Source: Pseudomonadota bacterium (lineage in GTDB: Bacteria; Pseudomonadota; Gammaproteobacteria; Burkholderiales; Gallionellaceae). Taken from it: a DNA stretch of 18,127 nt. Positions 6,968 to 15,345 of this stretch are shown piece by piece; position 1 is the first letter of the stretch; each line of letters begins with the position of its first letter. The DNA lies in NCBI GenBank assembly GCA_021822115.1, contig JAJZSA010000054.1, positions 1-18,127 on the forward strand, given 5' to 3'. Under the pieces are notes generated by a model. It made no database searches, was not told where the DNA came from, and saw only the letters and a program-made list of their open reading frames with translations. A program made the translations under genes and the position numbers.

Positions 6968-7013
6968 CGCGACAACGTGACGCATTCCCGAGCGCCATCA
7001 CGCTTCCTACAAT
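6968..7013 (+). promoter_or_regulatory. Promoter of the TonB/metal operon with RegA/PrrA-like box
   Basis: CGCGACAACGTGACGCA (6968-6984) keeps both half-sites, GCGAC-N5-GACGC, but diverges in the spacer. TACAAT (7008-7013) follows after exactly 23 nt, identical in hexamer and spacing to the cyd promoter. The -35 position is TTCCCG. The predicted start near 7020 gives a 30-nt leader to the first receptor gene. Confidence 0.65.
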
Positions 7014-7049
7014 CGCCCCGCTTTTTACAGGGACTATCAAGGAGGAAGT

Positions 7050-9329
7050 GTGAGAATCAGTAGCAAGAAGATCGTGGCCTGCGTGGCCTTTGCATTGTGT
7101 GCACCGCAAGCGGTTTGGGCCGAGATCGGTGCCTTGCCGGAAGTGACCGTTTCATCCACCACCATCGACGACCGTTTCGATTCCAAGCGCGGCGAACCCT
7201 CCAACGTCAACAACATCAGCGGCAAGAAGGTGGATGACCGTCACGGTCAGAACATCGTCGACGTGCTGCAATCCATTCCCGGCGTGAGCGCCGAAGTGCA
7301 GAGCGGCGACTCGGTGAAGATCATGCTGCGCGGGGTCGAAGCCCAGCGCTACATGGGCGAGAAGCCGGGCGTGGCCATCGTGATCGACGGCGTGCCGGTG
7401 GTGGAGCGCACCGGGCGCGTCAACATCGACCTCGACAACATCGATTCCATCAAGGTCATCAAGGGCGGCGCCTCCTACCTGTTCGGCGAAGATGCGCTGT
7501 CCGGTGCGGTGATCATCACCACCAAGCGCGGCGCCAAGATGGCGGGCTATACCGCCAGCGCGGAAGTCGGCAGCTTCAATACCTATAAAGGCATCCTGCG
7601 TGCCGGGTTCAGCGAAGGGAAGTGGGTCGGCCACATCCAGAAATCCAAGCTGCAATCCAAGAGCTTCTACGATCAGGGCGATTGGGGGCGTGACTATGTG
7701 GATGGCAAGCTGCAATACATGGTCGACGAGAGCAGCGACCTGACCTTCGGTTTCGAGCATTCCAAGCGCAACAAGGACAGCCACGGCACGGTGACCGGCG
7801 TGACCGCCGCCTTGCGCGACCCGCGCAGCGTGGACAGCGGCAAGGACTATGCGCGTAAATACGATGTGACGCTGGACAAGGCCAACCTGTCCTATGCCAA
7901 GGACACCGGTGATGGCGGCAACCTGCTGGTGAACACCTATCTGTTCAAGGATCATACCTACGGCTGGCAGAACCCGAGCGGTTTCCTGCGTACCAGTAGC
8001 GGCGCGTTCCTGTACGGCACTTCGGCCGCCAGCGACATGAAGCTGTTCCGCGATGCCTACGTCAGTGGTCGCGACACGCAGCAGAAACAGAGCGGCGTGA
8101 AATCCGAATACCGTCAGGGCGGCGAGCAGGTGGGCTGGATGGGCGGCCTCGATCTGCAACGTTTCGAGGATCGTGCGCTGACCACCAACCTGGTCAATTA
8201 CACCAGCCGCAGCACTGCCGTGGGGGCCAGCAATCCGCTCAACCTGGCCGGCGCCGTCACCGAGGACAGCCTGTCCACTTCCAACACGCGTGCGATGTAT
8301 GGCGAATTGAAATGGCAACTGACGGCGCCGCTCACCGCGACTTTCAATGCACGCTACGACAGCATCGCCGCCAAGTACCAGAGCTATCAGGCGTTGACCG
8401 CCGCGCAGATCGCCGAAGGGCGCAGCAGCAGTGGCGAGAAGACCTTCAACGTGTGGTCGGAACGGGTCGGCGTGAACTATGCCTTCTCCGACGAACGCGA
8501 GCTGTATTCCAATCTGTCCACCGGTTTCCGCGTGCCGACGCTGTCGCAACTGTATGGCGGCACCATCTCGCCCACCGGCAGCGTGGCGCCCAATCCCAAC
8601 CTGAAACCGGAAAAGTCGTATAACGCCGAAGTCGGCCTGCGCGCCAAGAGCGAACTGTTCGGCATCGCGCTGGATACCGATGTCGCCGTGTTCCAAATCG
8701 ACCGCAAGGATTTCATCCTCAACACCGGCGGCCAGTACCAGAGCACGCCCGGTGCCACGCTGACCAATGCGCTGGAGCAATACCAGAACATCGGCGGCGT
8801 GCGTAACCGCGGTCTGGAAGCCGCACTCAAGACCGATGCGCGCGAGGTCTGGTCCGGCGAACTGGCCTACACCTATCTGAACGCCATCTTCACGCGCAAC
8901 GATGTCTACTGGATGTCGATGGGCACGCGCGGCTCCTTGCCCTCCGTGAAGTACAACAACACCGGCAACGTGGTGCCGCGCACGCCCAAGCACCACATCA
9001 ACATGACCACGCGCTACCGTCCGGCGGACGGCTGGACCCTCACCGGTGAGCTGGATGCGCAGTCCGGCATCTATGCGGACGAGGTCAATGTGGTGTGGGT
9101 CGGCGGCCGTACCGTGTACAACGTGATGGCGAACTATGAGTTCAAGAGCGACCGCCGCATGAAATGGTCCGCCTTCGCGCGCATCGACAACCTGTTCAAC
9201 CGTTACTACTACTCCACCATCCGGGGCGGTTCGGACGGCAACGGCGACGGCGTGTACAACGCGGAAGACGTGTCCATCTCGGTCAATCCCGGCCGCGTGT
9301 GGACGGTCGGCGCCTCGCTCAGCTTCTGA
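7050..9329 (+). CDS. TonB-dependent outer-membrane receptor (metal or metal-chelate uptake)
   Basis: A 759-residue receptor with a signal peptide (1-24, ending AVWA). A TonB-box-like LPEVTVSS follows. The plug domain spans about 48-160, with NIVDVLQSIPGV, VAIVIDGVPVVERTG and IKVIKGGASYLFGEDALSGA. The rest is a 22-strand barrel ending in the aromatic GASLSF. FRVPTLSQLYGG and NPNLKPEKS are typical of siderophore and metal receptors. The GTG start at 7050 has GGAGG 4 nt upstream. Near the C-terminus, D729-G-N-G-D-G-V-Y-N-A-E-D740 fits a calcium-binding EF-hand/dockerin loop, which is unusual for this family. It is the first gene of the nine-gene unit. The substrate is not evident; downstream genes point to a metal. 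Confidence 0.9.
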   Translation: MRISSKKIVACVAFALCAPQAVWAEIGALPEVTVSSTTIDDRFDSKRGEPSNVNNISGKKVDDRHGQNIVDVLQSIPGVSAEVQSGDSVKIMLRGVEAQRYMGEKPGVAIVIDGVPVVERTGRVNIDLDNIDSIKVIKGGASYLFGEDALSGAVIITTKRGAKMAGYTASAEVGSFNTYKGILRAGFSEGKWVGHIQKSKLQSKSFYDQGDWGRDYVDGKLQYMVDESSDLTFGFEHSKRNKDSHGTVTGVTAALRDPRSVDSGKDYARKYDVTLDKANLSYAKDTGDGGNLLVNTYLFKDHTYGWQNPSGFLRTSSGAFLYGTSAASDMKLFRDAYVSGRDTQQKQSGVKSEYRQGGEQVGWMGGLDLQRFEDRALTTNLVNYTSRSTAVGASNPLNLAGAVTEDSLSTSNTRAMYGELKWQLTAPLTATFNARYDSIAAKYQSYQALTAAQIAEGRSSSGEKTFNVWSERVGVNYAFSDERELYSNLSTGFRVPTLSQLYGGTISPTGSVAPNPNLKPEKSYNAEVGLRAKSELFGIALDTDVAVFQIDRKDFILNTGGQYQSTPGATLTNALEQYQNIGGVRNRGLEAALKTDAREVWSGELAYTYLNAIFTRNDVYWMSMGTRGSLPSVKYNNTGNVVPRTPKHHINMTTRYRPADGWTLTGELDAQSGIYADEVNVVWVGGRTVYNVMANYEFKSDRRMKWSAFARIDNLFNRYYYSTIRGGSDGNGDGVYNAEDVSISVNPGRVWTVGASLSF

Positions 9330-9340
9330 AGGGGGTGAGC

Positions 9341-10207
9341 ATGAAAAGATTGATCCTGACCACCCTGTTGCTCGGCATGACGACGCAAGTCGTCGCCGAA
9401 CCGCCGGCGCCCACGCATGACCACGGCAGCATGATGCAGGGCGGGCCTGCGCGCCTGTGGACGCAACTGCCCTTGCTCAAACCGCGCATGGGCGGCGAGA
9501 GCCGCGAGGTGCGCATCCTGCCGCAGAACATCGCGGTACCCGCCATCGAGGCCTGGTCCAACAACCTGCACGATGCGCAAGCCCAGCGCAGCCTGCCGGT
9601 GGAACTGGGTGGTGCAGCGCTGGACAAGCCCGCCACCGGCGGTTTCCAGATGTTGACCGCACGCGAGGAGCAGGGCGACACGGTGCGCGTCGCTTCCACC
9701 GTGCATTACTTCGGCGAACGCGGCGGCAAGAACCCGACCGCCATGTTCGACCAGGTGAAGCAGGAACTGGAGATCGTGCCGCAACCCTATCCGCGCGAAC
9801 ATTCGCGTTACCGGGCCAACGAGGATTGGCGTTTCCTGGTGCGTTACAAAGGCCAGCCGCTGGCCGGCAGTCTGGTGCAACTGGAGACCTCCAACGGCAG
9901 TCAGGCTGAATTGCACACCGATGCGCAAGGCATCGTCACCGTGCACATCCCGGCGGATTTCCAGGCAGAAGCCAACAAGCAGGCGGGGGCCGCCAGCCAT
10001 GGCATGCGTCGCAGCGCGGATTTCGTGCTGGCTGCGACGCATGTCGCGGAGGGTCGCAACTATCTGACCGCCTTCAACAGTAGCTACGGGCCGGATGCTT
10101 ATGACCAGCGCGACCTGGTGATGGGCGTGGGCTTCATGCTGCTCGGCATGCTGGGCGCAGCGCCCTTGTTGCACAAACGCAAGGACAAGGAGGCAGACCA
10201 TGCTTAA
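9341..10207 (+). CDS. DUF4198-like periplasmic protein with C-terminal membrane anchor
   Basis: A 288-residue protein. A signal peptide (1-19, ending QVVA) is followed by a His/Met-rich start, HDHGSMMQGG, a plausible metal-binding segment. The middle (about 135-225) contains LEIVPQPYP, RFLVRYKGQPLAGSLVQLET and TDAQGIVTVHIP. This beta-sandwich pattern is that of DUF4198/NikM-like proteins, often found beside TonB receptors and Ni/Co transporters. A single helix near 258-275 with a KRKDKE tail suggests anchoring in the inner membrane, with the domain in the periplasm. The start follows a GGGGG-type ribosome site, 11 nt after the receptor gene, and the end overlaps the next gene by 8 nt. It probably hands metal from the receptor to the membrane proteins, by context only. 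The family match is moderate. Confidence 0.65.
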   Translation: MKRLILTTLLLGMTTQVVAEPPAPTHDHGSMMQGGPARLWTQLPLLKPRMGGESREVRILPQNIAVPAIEAWSNNLHDAQAQRSLPVELGGAALDKPATGGFQMLTAREEQGDTVRVASTVHYFGERGGKNPTAMFDQVKQELEIVPQPYPREHSRYRANEDWRFLVRYKGQPLAGSLVQLETSNGSQAELHTDAQGIVTVHIPADFQAEANKQAGAASHGMRRSADFVLAATHVAEGRNYLTAFNSSYGPDAYDQRDLVMGVGFMLLGMLGAAPLLHKRKDKEADHA

Positions 10208-11255
10208 GCGTATCTTCCCCACCTTGGGCCGCTTCCGCACCACGGTGCAGCTCATCATGCTGTTCGTCACCGTGTATGGCGGTGCACTGCTCGGCAGCTA
10301 CACCGTGGACCACATCTCGCAGGCGCTGCCTTCGCTGTCTTGTGCCTATGACAAGGTGACCGGCGACCACTGCATCCTGATCAGCGCGCAGCACCAGTTG
10401 CATCACCGCATCGGCGCGGCGTTGGCCCAGGCGGGCGATGTCGCACTCAATGTGTTCCTGCCCACGCTGATCACGGTGGGTGTGTTCTTCATGTTCTTCT
10501 TCTTTTTGAATAAGGCGTTCTGCGGCTGGGTCTGTCCGCTGGGCACGGTGCAGGAGCTGCTGTACAAGCTCGGCCGCCGTCTCGGCCGTCCGCTCAACCG
10601 CCTCAAGCCGGAGAACGTGGGCAAAGTGCGCCCGGTTAAATGGTTGATGCTGCTTGTGCTGGTATTGGGTCTGCCCACGCTGGCCGGTATGGGCACGGTC
10701 GCCAACGAGTTGGGCGATCCGTTCTGTCAGGTCTGCCCGTCGCGCATCGCCACCACGCTGTTGACTGCCGACACCGAGCAACTCGCTGTGCGCACCGGCA
10801 CCGGCATCAACTTCTTCCTCGGCGCGCTGGGCAATGCACTGTTCGGCTTCATCATCATCGCAGCGCTCGCCATGCGCCAGCCGTTCTGCCGCATCTGCCC
10901 GCTGCTGTCGTGGAACGCGCTATTCCAGAAGCTGTCGCCGATGCGTCTGGTGAAGAAGGAGGCTCACGACAAATGCGCCAAGTGCGGCGTGTGCGAGAAG
11001 GCCTGCCCGATGGACATCCACGAGATCGGTACCGAGTTCGGCAAGAAAGCCTTCCATGAGGATTGCACGATGTGTGGCCGCTGTGCCGAGTATTGCCCGG
11101 ACGACGATGTGATCCAGCTCAAGTTTTTCGGCTTCAAGCTGTTCGGTTCCTCGCGCGACTATTACAAAGCGCGCGTGAAATGCGAGACCCCGGAAGGCCA
11201 GCCGAAGAAGCGCGTGATCCCCATCCTGTCCAAACCTGCCGAGAACCAGGGCTGA
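10200..11255 (+). CDS. CcoG/NapH/NosR-like membrane polyferredoxin (4Fe-4S)
   Basis: A 351-residue inner-membrane iron-sulfur protein. Helices lie near 15-35, 82-105, 147-165 and 205-226. Cysteine pairs at the membrane edges are C108/C112 (CGWVCP), C176/C179 (CQVCP) and C230/C233 (CRICP), the pattern of COG0348 proteins. Two 4Fe-4S motifs follow: C259/C262/C265 with C269, and C289/C292/C295 with C299. Relatives include NapH, the NosR C-terminal domain, FtrD and CcoG; CcoG has been reported to reduce Cu(II) in cytochrome cbb3 assembly. AAGGAGG lies 6 nt before the ATG. Position between a periplasmic protein and a DsbD-like protein suggests it moves electrons across the membrane to reduce a metal or thiol. 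That function is inferred, and the exact subfamily is not settled by eye. Confidence 0.85.
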   Translation: MLKRIFPTLGRFRTTVQLIMLFVTVYGGALLGSYTVDHISQALPSLSCAYDKVTGDHCILISAQHQLHHRIGAALAQAGDVALNVFLPTLITVGVFFMFFFFLNKAFCGWVCPLGTVQELLYKLGRRLGRPLNRLKPENVGKVRPVKWLMLLVLVLGLPTLAGMGTVANELGDPFCQVCPSRIATTLLTADTEQLAVRTGTGINFFLGALGNALFGFIIIAALAMRQPFCRICPLLSWNALFQKLSPMRLVKKEAHDKCAKCGVCEKACPMDIHEIGTEFGKKAFHEDCTMCGRCAEYCPDDDVIQLKFFGFKLFGSSRDYYKARVKCETPEGQPKKRVIPILSKPAENQG

Positions 11256-11258
11256 GGC

Positions 11259-11906
11259 ATGCAGGAATTCGAACTGACGCAGCAGACCACGCTGTTCACC
11301 GTATGGTTGCTCGGCGCCTCGCTCGGGCTGACCGCCTGCACCGCAACCTGTTTGCCGTTCATGGGTACCTGGATCCTCGGGCGGGGCGGCAGCCAGATGC
11401 AGGCGCTGCGCGACACCGGACTGTTCGTCAGCGGCCGCATCCTGGCTTACACGCTGCTGGGCGCATTGGCCGCCGCGGCGGGTAGCTGGCTGGCGCAAGC
11501 GATGCAGGGCGGCAGTGGCAACCTGGTCATCGGTGCCGCCTCCATCGCCGCCGGGCTGTGGCTGCTGCGCAGCAAATCGGCACATGCGCCGTGCGGCGTA
11601 GCCAAACGGGCGGGCAGTGCGCCGCCCTTGCTGCTCGGCTTCTCGCTCAGTCTCACCCCCTGTGCGCCGCTGGCTTCTTTGCTCGCGGTGTGCGCGGCAG
11701 CGGGCAGCGTGCAACTGGGCATGGCCAACGGCGTGATGTTCGGCTTGGGGGCGGCGCTGACGCCGCTGCTGATACTATTGCCGCTGGTCAGCTTGCTCGG
11801 CCGTCAACTGCGCGAGAACCGCGACTGGCTCACGCGCTGGATACGCTGGGGCGCGGCGGCGGTACTGATCGCGTTGGGGTTGCGCCGCATCTTCCTGTTC
11901 ATTTGA
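11259..11906 (+). CDS. DsbD/TauE-like (COG2836, DsbD_2-type) membrane protein
   Basis: A 215-residue protein with about six helices. It carries C27/C31 in LTACTATCLPFMG and C135 in SLTPCAPLASLLAVC, with C145 close by. The cysteine-proline positions at the ends of two pseudo-symmetric halves resemble the CcdA/DsbD transmembrane domain, which passes thiol electrons across the membrane. Proteins of this type, often annotated sulfite exporter TauE/SafE, sit next to ccoGHIS copper-delivery genes in many betaproteobacteria. It lies 3 nt after the polyferredoxin gene, so the pair is translationally close. It could be a metal permease or a thiol electron conduit; the sequence cannot decide. No thioredoxin-like partner is encoded in this unit. 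Confidence 0.75.
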   Translation: MQEFELTQQTTLFTVWLLGASLGLTACTATCLPFMGTWILGRGGSQMQALRDTGLFVSGRILAYTLLGALAAAAGSWLAQAMQGGSGNLVIGAASIAAGLWLLRSKSAHAPCGVAKRAGSAPPLLLGFSLSLTPCAPLASLLAVCAAAGSVQLGMANGVMFGLGAALTPLLILLPLVSLLGRQLRENRDWLTRWIRWGAAAVLIALGLRRIFLFI

Positions 11907-11929
11907 ACCAGAATATTTAGTCATATCCG

Positions 11930-14017
11930 ATGAAACGTAGCTGTCTGTTATTCGCCTTATTCCCGCTGCTGGCCTATGCCGAAGGTCAACCGGTCCTGCA
12001 AGAGGTCACCGTGACCGGCAAGCAGGAAGACATCGCCGCGCGGCGTGATGCCACCACACAGAAGGTGGTGGTCGGGCGCAAGGACATCGAGAACATGGGC
12101 GTGATGACCATCGGCGAGGTACTGGGCAAGCTGCCCGGGGTGGAAGTGCAGGGCGATGGGCAGCGTGCACGCGGCATGAGCCGCGATTCGGTACAGATCC
12201 TGGTGGACGGCGAACGCCCGGCGGGCGGTTCGCGCATCGTGGCCGGAGTGATCGGCCGTCTGCCGTCGGGCGAACTGGAGCGCGTCGAGATCCTGCGCGG
12301 CACCTCGGCCGAATATGGCGGCGCGTCGTCGGTCACCGTCAACCTGGTGATGAAGAAAGCCATCTCCCAACGCAAGACCGCCGTCAAGGCCGCGCTCGGC
12401 TTGCGCGGCAACGAACCGACCGGTCAGTTCACCTGGACCGAGAATGGCGGCGAGGGCGGTTTCGGCTGGAGTTTGCCGTTCACCGCCAACCTGCACCGCA
12501 GCCCGTCTTCAGGCAGCACCGAGCGGCTGGACAGCACGGCCGGGACGACCACGCTGCATCAGAGCGATGCCAGCAGCGGACTGTTCACCTTCCGCGAACT
12601 GGTGTTGTCGCCGCGTTTCACCTGGAAGCAGGGCGGCGACAGCTTCACGCTCGCGCCCCTGCTGTTCGACGGTTTCGGCCGCCGCGATACCGACATGACC
12701 CAGACTGCCGCCTCGCCGGCCACCAGCACTACGCTGAGCGCCAACGGCGACCGCATCACGCATGAAGAGAATCGTCGCAAGCTGCTGCGCCTGCGCGCCG
12801 AGGGCGAGCAGCATCTGGGCGGCAACAAACTGAGCTATCGCGCCGCGCTGAACCAGGGTTCGCGCACGGTGGATACCACGCGCACCACACACGATGCGCT
12901 GGGTGCCGCCAGCGTGAGTAACGACAGCACGCGTGCCGATGATCGCGAACGCAATTTCGCGGTGCGCCTCGACCGGCCGCTGGGCGAAGCGCACCTGCTG
13001 GCCGTGGGGCTGGAGCATGCGCAACTGACGCGCGAGGACCGCCAGTCGCTGTCCGGTGTGGCAGGGAACTACAGTGCGGGTGAACGGCAGAGCGCGTTGT
13101 GGGTGCAGGACGACTGGTCGCTGGCCGATAAGACCACATTCACGCCGGGGCTGCGTCTGGAGCGCGTGGCGCTGGATACGAGCAGCAGCGCGCAGAACGA
13201 GATGCGCGTGCAACCGTCGCTGGCCTTGCGCTGGGAAGCGACGCCGCAATGGCTGCTGCGCACCTCCCTCGGCGCGGGCATGAAGATGCCGCACCTGGAC
13301 GAGATCAGTGCGGCCACCGTGCCCAGTGTGGGCGTCAACACCCCGGTGGAAGCCGACCTGCGCGGCAACCCGGCTTTGCGTGCCGAACGCAATGTGAATT
13401 TTGAGGCGGTCGCGGAACGTTACCTGGCGGACGAAGCGGGCCTGGTCGGCATCAACCTCTATGTGCGCCGCACGCAGGATTTCACCGAACGCCGCGTGCA
13501 ACTGGAAAGCACGCGCTGGGTGGAGCGGCCGCAGAACGAGGGTACCGCGCTGCATTGGGGCTGGGAAATCGACGGCAAGTTGCGCACCGATGGCTATGGC
13601 TGGAAAGGTGCGACTTTGAAAGCGCACCTGACCTTGCCGCATGCGCGGGTGGATGATGTGCGGCTGGGGCTGTCGCGCATGGCGCGCGATACGCCGACTT
13701 ATGTGTTCTCCGCCGGGCTGGACGAGACTCTGCCCAGTCTGTCCTCCAGCTACGGCCTGGCCCTGAAGGTCTCCGGACGCAGCGTGACCGACATCCCCGG
13801 CGAGAGCTATGCCGTGCGCCAGGCCGTCACCACGCTGGATGCCAACTGGCTGTACAAGTTGTCGCCGCTGTTCAACCTGCGCATCAGCGGCCAGAACCTG
13901 CTGGCCGCCGACACCGTGCAGGCGATGCGTTACACCCGCGGCAGCGACGTCTACAACTTGAACACCCGCAGCAACGGTTACGCATCCGTGCTGGTGACGC
14001 TGGAAGGGCGCTGGTAG
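11930..14017 (+). CDS. Second TonB-dependent outer-membrane receptor
   Basis: A 695-residue receptor. It has a short signal peptide (1-17, ending LAYA), a TonB-box-like VLQEVTVTG, and a plug at about 40-150: TIGEVLGKLPGVEVQ, VQILVDGERPAGGSRIV and RVEILRGTSAEYGGASSV. The remainder is a barrel ending in the aromatic TLEGRW. It is unlike the first receptor beyond the family motifs, so this is not a recent duplication. The start is 23 nt after the DsbD-like gene, and the tonB gene begins 1 nt after its stop. The plug and the R-rich loop (RGMSRDSV) give no ligand. Two receptors in one operon suggest two forms of a substrate, or a receptor plus a chelate partner. The substrate is unknown. Confidence 0.9.
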   Translation: MKRSCLLFALFPLLAYAEGQPVLQEVTVTGKQEDIAARRDATTQKVVVGRKDIENMGVMTIGEVLGKLPGVEVQGDGQRARGMSRDSVQILVDGERPAGGSRIVAGVIGRLPSGELERVEILRGTSAEYGGASSVTVNLVMKKAISQRKTAVKAALGLRGNEPTGQFTWTENGGEGGFGWSLPFTANLHRSPSSGSTERLDSTAGTTTLHQSDASSGLFTFRELVLSPRFTWKQGGDSFTLAPLLFDGFGRRDTDMTQTAASPATSTTLSANGDRITHEENRRKLLRLRAEGEQHLGGNKLSYRAALNQGSRTVDTTRTTHDALGAASVSNDSTRADDRERNFAVRLDRPLGEAHLLAVGLEHAQLTREDRQSLSGVAGNYSAGERQSALWVQDDWSLADKTTFTPGLRLERVALDTSSSAQNEMRVQPSLALRWEATPQWLLRTSLGAGMKMPHLDEISAATVPSVGVNTPVEADLRGNPALRAERNVNFEAVAERYLADEAGLVGINLYVRRTQDFTERRVQLESTRWVERPQNEGTALHWGWEIDGKLRTDGYGWKGATLKAHLTLPHARVDDVRLGLSRMARDTPTYVFSAGLDETLPSLSSSYGLALKVSGRSVTDIPGESYAVRQAVTTLDANWLYKLSPLFNLRISGQNLLAADTVQAMRYTRGSDVYNLNTRSNGYASVLVTLEGRW

Positions 14018-14018
14018 C

Positions 14019-14675
14019 ATGACGACCTTTGTCCTCGACCTGCCTTTGATGCGTATGGATGCATGGCGCGACAACGTGCCGGAATCGCCGTGGTATGAGC
14101 GGCTGATCGTGATCGGCTTGGTGGTGCTGGCGCACCTGCTGCTGTTCGTCCTCTGGCTGGCGCAGCCGGAGCCGCCGGTGGTGGCGGTGAACGAGATGTC
14201 CATCTCCTTCGCGCAGATGAACCAGCAGCAGGCGGATGTCGTGCCGCAACCCGAGATCAAGCCGCAACCGAAGCCCGAGCCCAAGCCGCGCGTGATCGAA
14301 CCGGAAGCCCCGGCCGCAGCGGAAACGCAGCCGGTGGTGCAGGAAACGCCGCCGCCGGTGGCCACGCCGCCTTCGCCGGTGCAACTGGATACCGAGCCGG
14401 ACTATCGCGCCGACTACCTGAACAATCCGCGTCCGCCGTATCCGCGCGTGGCGCGCCGCATGGGGTATCAGGGCAGGGTGGTGCTGAACGTGGAAGTGCT
14501 GGCCGAAGGCCGTGCCGGCGAAGTCAAATTACAGAGCAGCAGCGGTTACGACATTCTCGACAACGCCGCCATCCAGACCGTGAAGACGTGGAAGTTCGCC
14601 CCGGCGCGCCGCTTCGGGCAGCCCGTCACGCAATGGTTCCTGGTACCGATCAAATTTTCCCTGGAGGACAACTGA
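14019..14675 (+). CDS. tonB: Energy transducer TonB
   Basis: A 218-residue inner-membrane protein that spans the periplasm to energise outer-membrane receptors. The single N-terminal helix (about 29-48) contains H39, matching the functionally important histidine of E. coli TonB. A Pro/Glu/Lys-rich spacer follows (about 75-125, with repeated PQPKPEPKP). The C-terminal domain begins at RPPYPRVARRMGYQG and includes VLNVEVLAEGRAGEVKLQSS and TVKTWKFAPA, the standard TonB C-terminal fold. It starts 1 nt after the second receptor gene and is followed by exbB after 3 nt. Encoding the motor beside two receptors suggests a dedicated system, possibly additional to a housekeeping TonB elsewhere. Confidence 0.95.
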   Translation: MTTFVLDLPLMRMDAWRDNVPESPWYERLIVIGLVVLAHLLLFVLWLAQPEPPVVAVNEMSISFAQMNQQQADVVPQPEIKPQPKPEPKPRVIEPEAPAAAETQPVVQETPPPVATPPSPVQLDTEPDYRADYLNNPRPPYPRVARRMGYQGRVVLNVEVLAEGRAGEVKLQSSSGYDILDNAAIQTVKTWKFAPARRFGQPVTQWFLVPIKFSLEDN

Positions 14676-14678
14676 CCC

Positions 14679-15335
14679 ATGAACGATCTCTTTTCCGTCA
14701 CTTCGCCCATCGTCTCGGCGACCTTGCTGCTGCTGATCCTGTTGTCCGTGGTGACCTGGTCCATCGCACTGCTCAAGGTCTGGAAGCGCTATCAGGCACA
14801 CCAGCAGGACCAGCGCTTCAGCCAGGAATTCTGGGCCGCTCAGGAATGGGGTGCCGCGGAAAAAGTCGCGGCCACGAACCAGGGCGACATCGCGCGTCTG
14901 GCGCAGGCCGGCTTCGCCGAACTCAAGGCCATCAACGGGGCGCCGCAGGACCTGAAACATGCCGGTGCGCCGCAGGACGTGCTGGAGCGTCAGTTGCGCC
15001 AGCAGTTGCAGAACATCCAGCGTTATCACGAGCGCGGTCTGGCCGAGCTGGCCACCATCGGTTCCACCGCGCCCTTCGTTGGCCTGTTCGGTACCGTGTG
15101 GGGCATCATGCATGCCTTGCAGGACATCGGCCGTACCGGCTCCGCCTCGCTCGACGTGGTGGCCGGCCCCATCGGCGAAGCGCTGATCGCCACCGCCATC
15201 GGCATCGCCACCGCGCTGCCCGCGGTGCTGGCCTACAACTTCTTCTTGCGTCGCCTCAAGGTGCATGTGACCGACCTGGAGAACTTCGCGCATGACTTCA
15301 TGCGTCTCGCGCAGAAGCATGATTTCAAACTGTAA
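14679..15335 (+). CDS. exbB: TonB-system proton channel subunit ExbB (MotA/TolQ/ExbB family)
   Basis: A 218-residue inner-membrane protein with three helices, near 8-31, 125-150 and 160-188. It forms the pentameric channel that, with ExbD, turns proton flow into work on TonB. The family signatures ATIGSTAPFVGLFGTVWGIMHAL and GPIGEALIATAIGIATALPAV are present, including the conserved membrane glutamate and the T/P positions. GGAGG lies upstream (about 14663), 11 nt from the ATG. The partner TonB and ExbD genes flank it, which separates it from the related TolQ. Confidence 0.95.
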   Translation: MNDLFSVTSPIVSATLLLLILLSVVTWSIALLKVWKRYQAHQQDQRFSQEFWAAQEWGAAEKVAATNQGDIARLAQAGFAELKAINGAPQDLKHAGAPQDVLERQLRQQLQNIQRYHERGLAELATIGSTAPFVGLFGTVWGIMHALQDIGRTGSASLDVVAGPIGEALIATAIGIATALPAVLAYNFFLRRLKVHVTDLENFAHDFMRLAQKHDFKL

Positions 15336-15345
15336 GGACTGAGCC

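Noticed and set aside
7152..8996. 614-codon minus-strand open frame opposite the first TonB receptor
   Set aside because: It is the antisense shadow of a clear receptor gene in GC-rich sequence; its His/Gly/Ala-rich translation has no recognisable family.
7050..14017. Idea that the two TonB receptors are a tandem duplication
   Set aside because: They differ in length, plug sequence and barrel sequence beyond the general family motifs.
12509..14365. 618-codon minus-strand open frame opposite the second receptor and tonB
   Set aside because: It spans two well-supported plus-strand genes and reads as low-complexity antisense of a GC-rich region.
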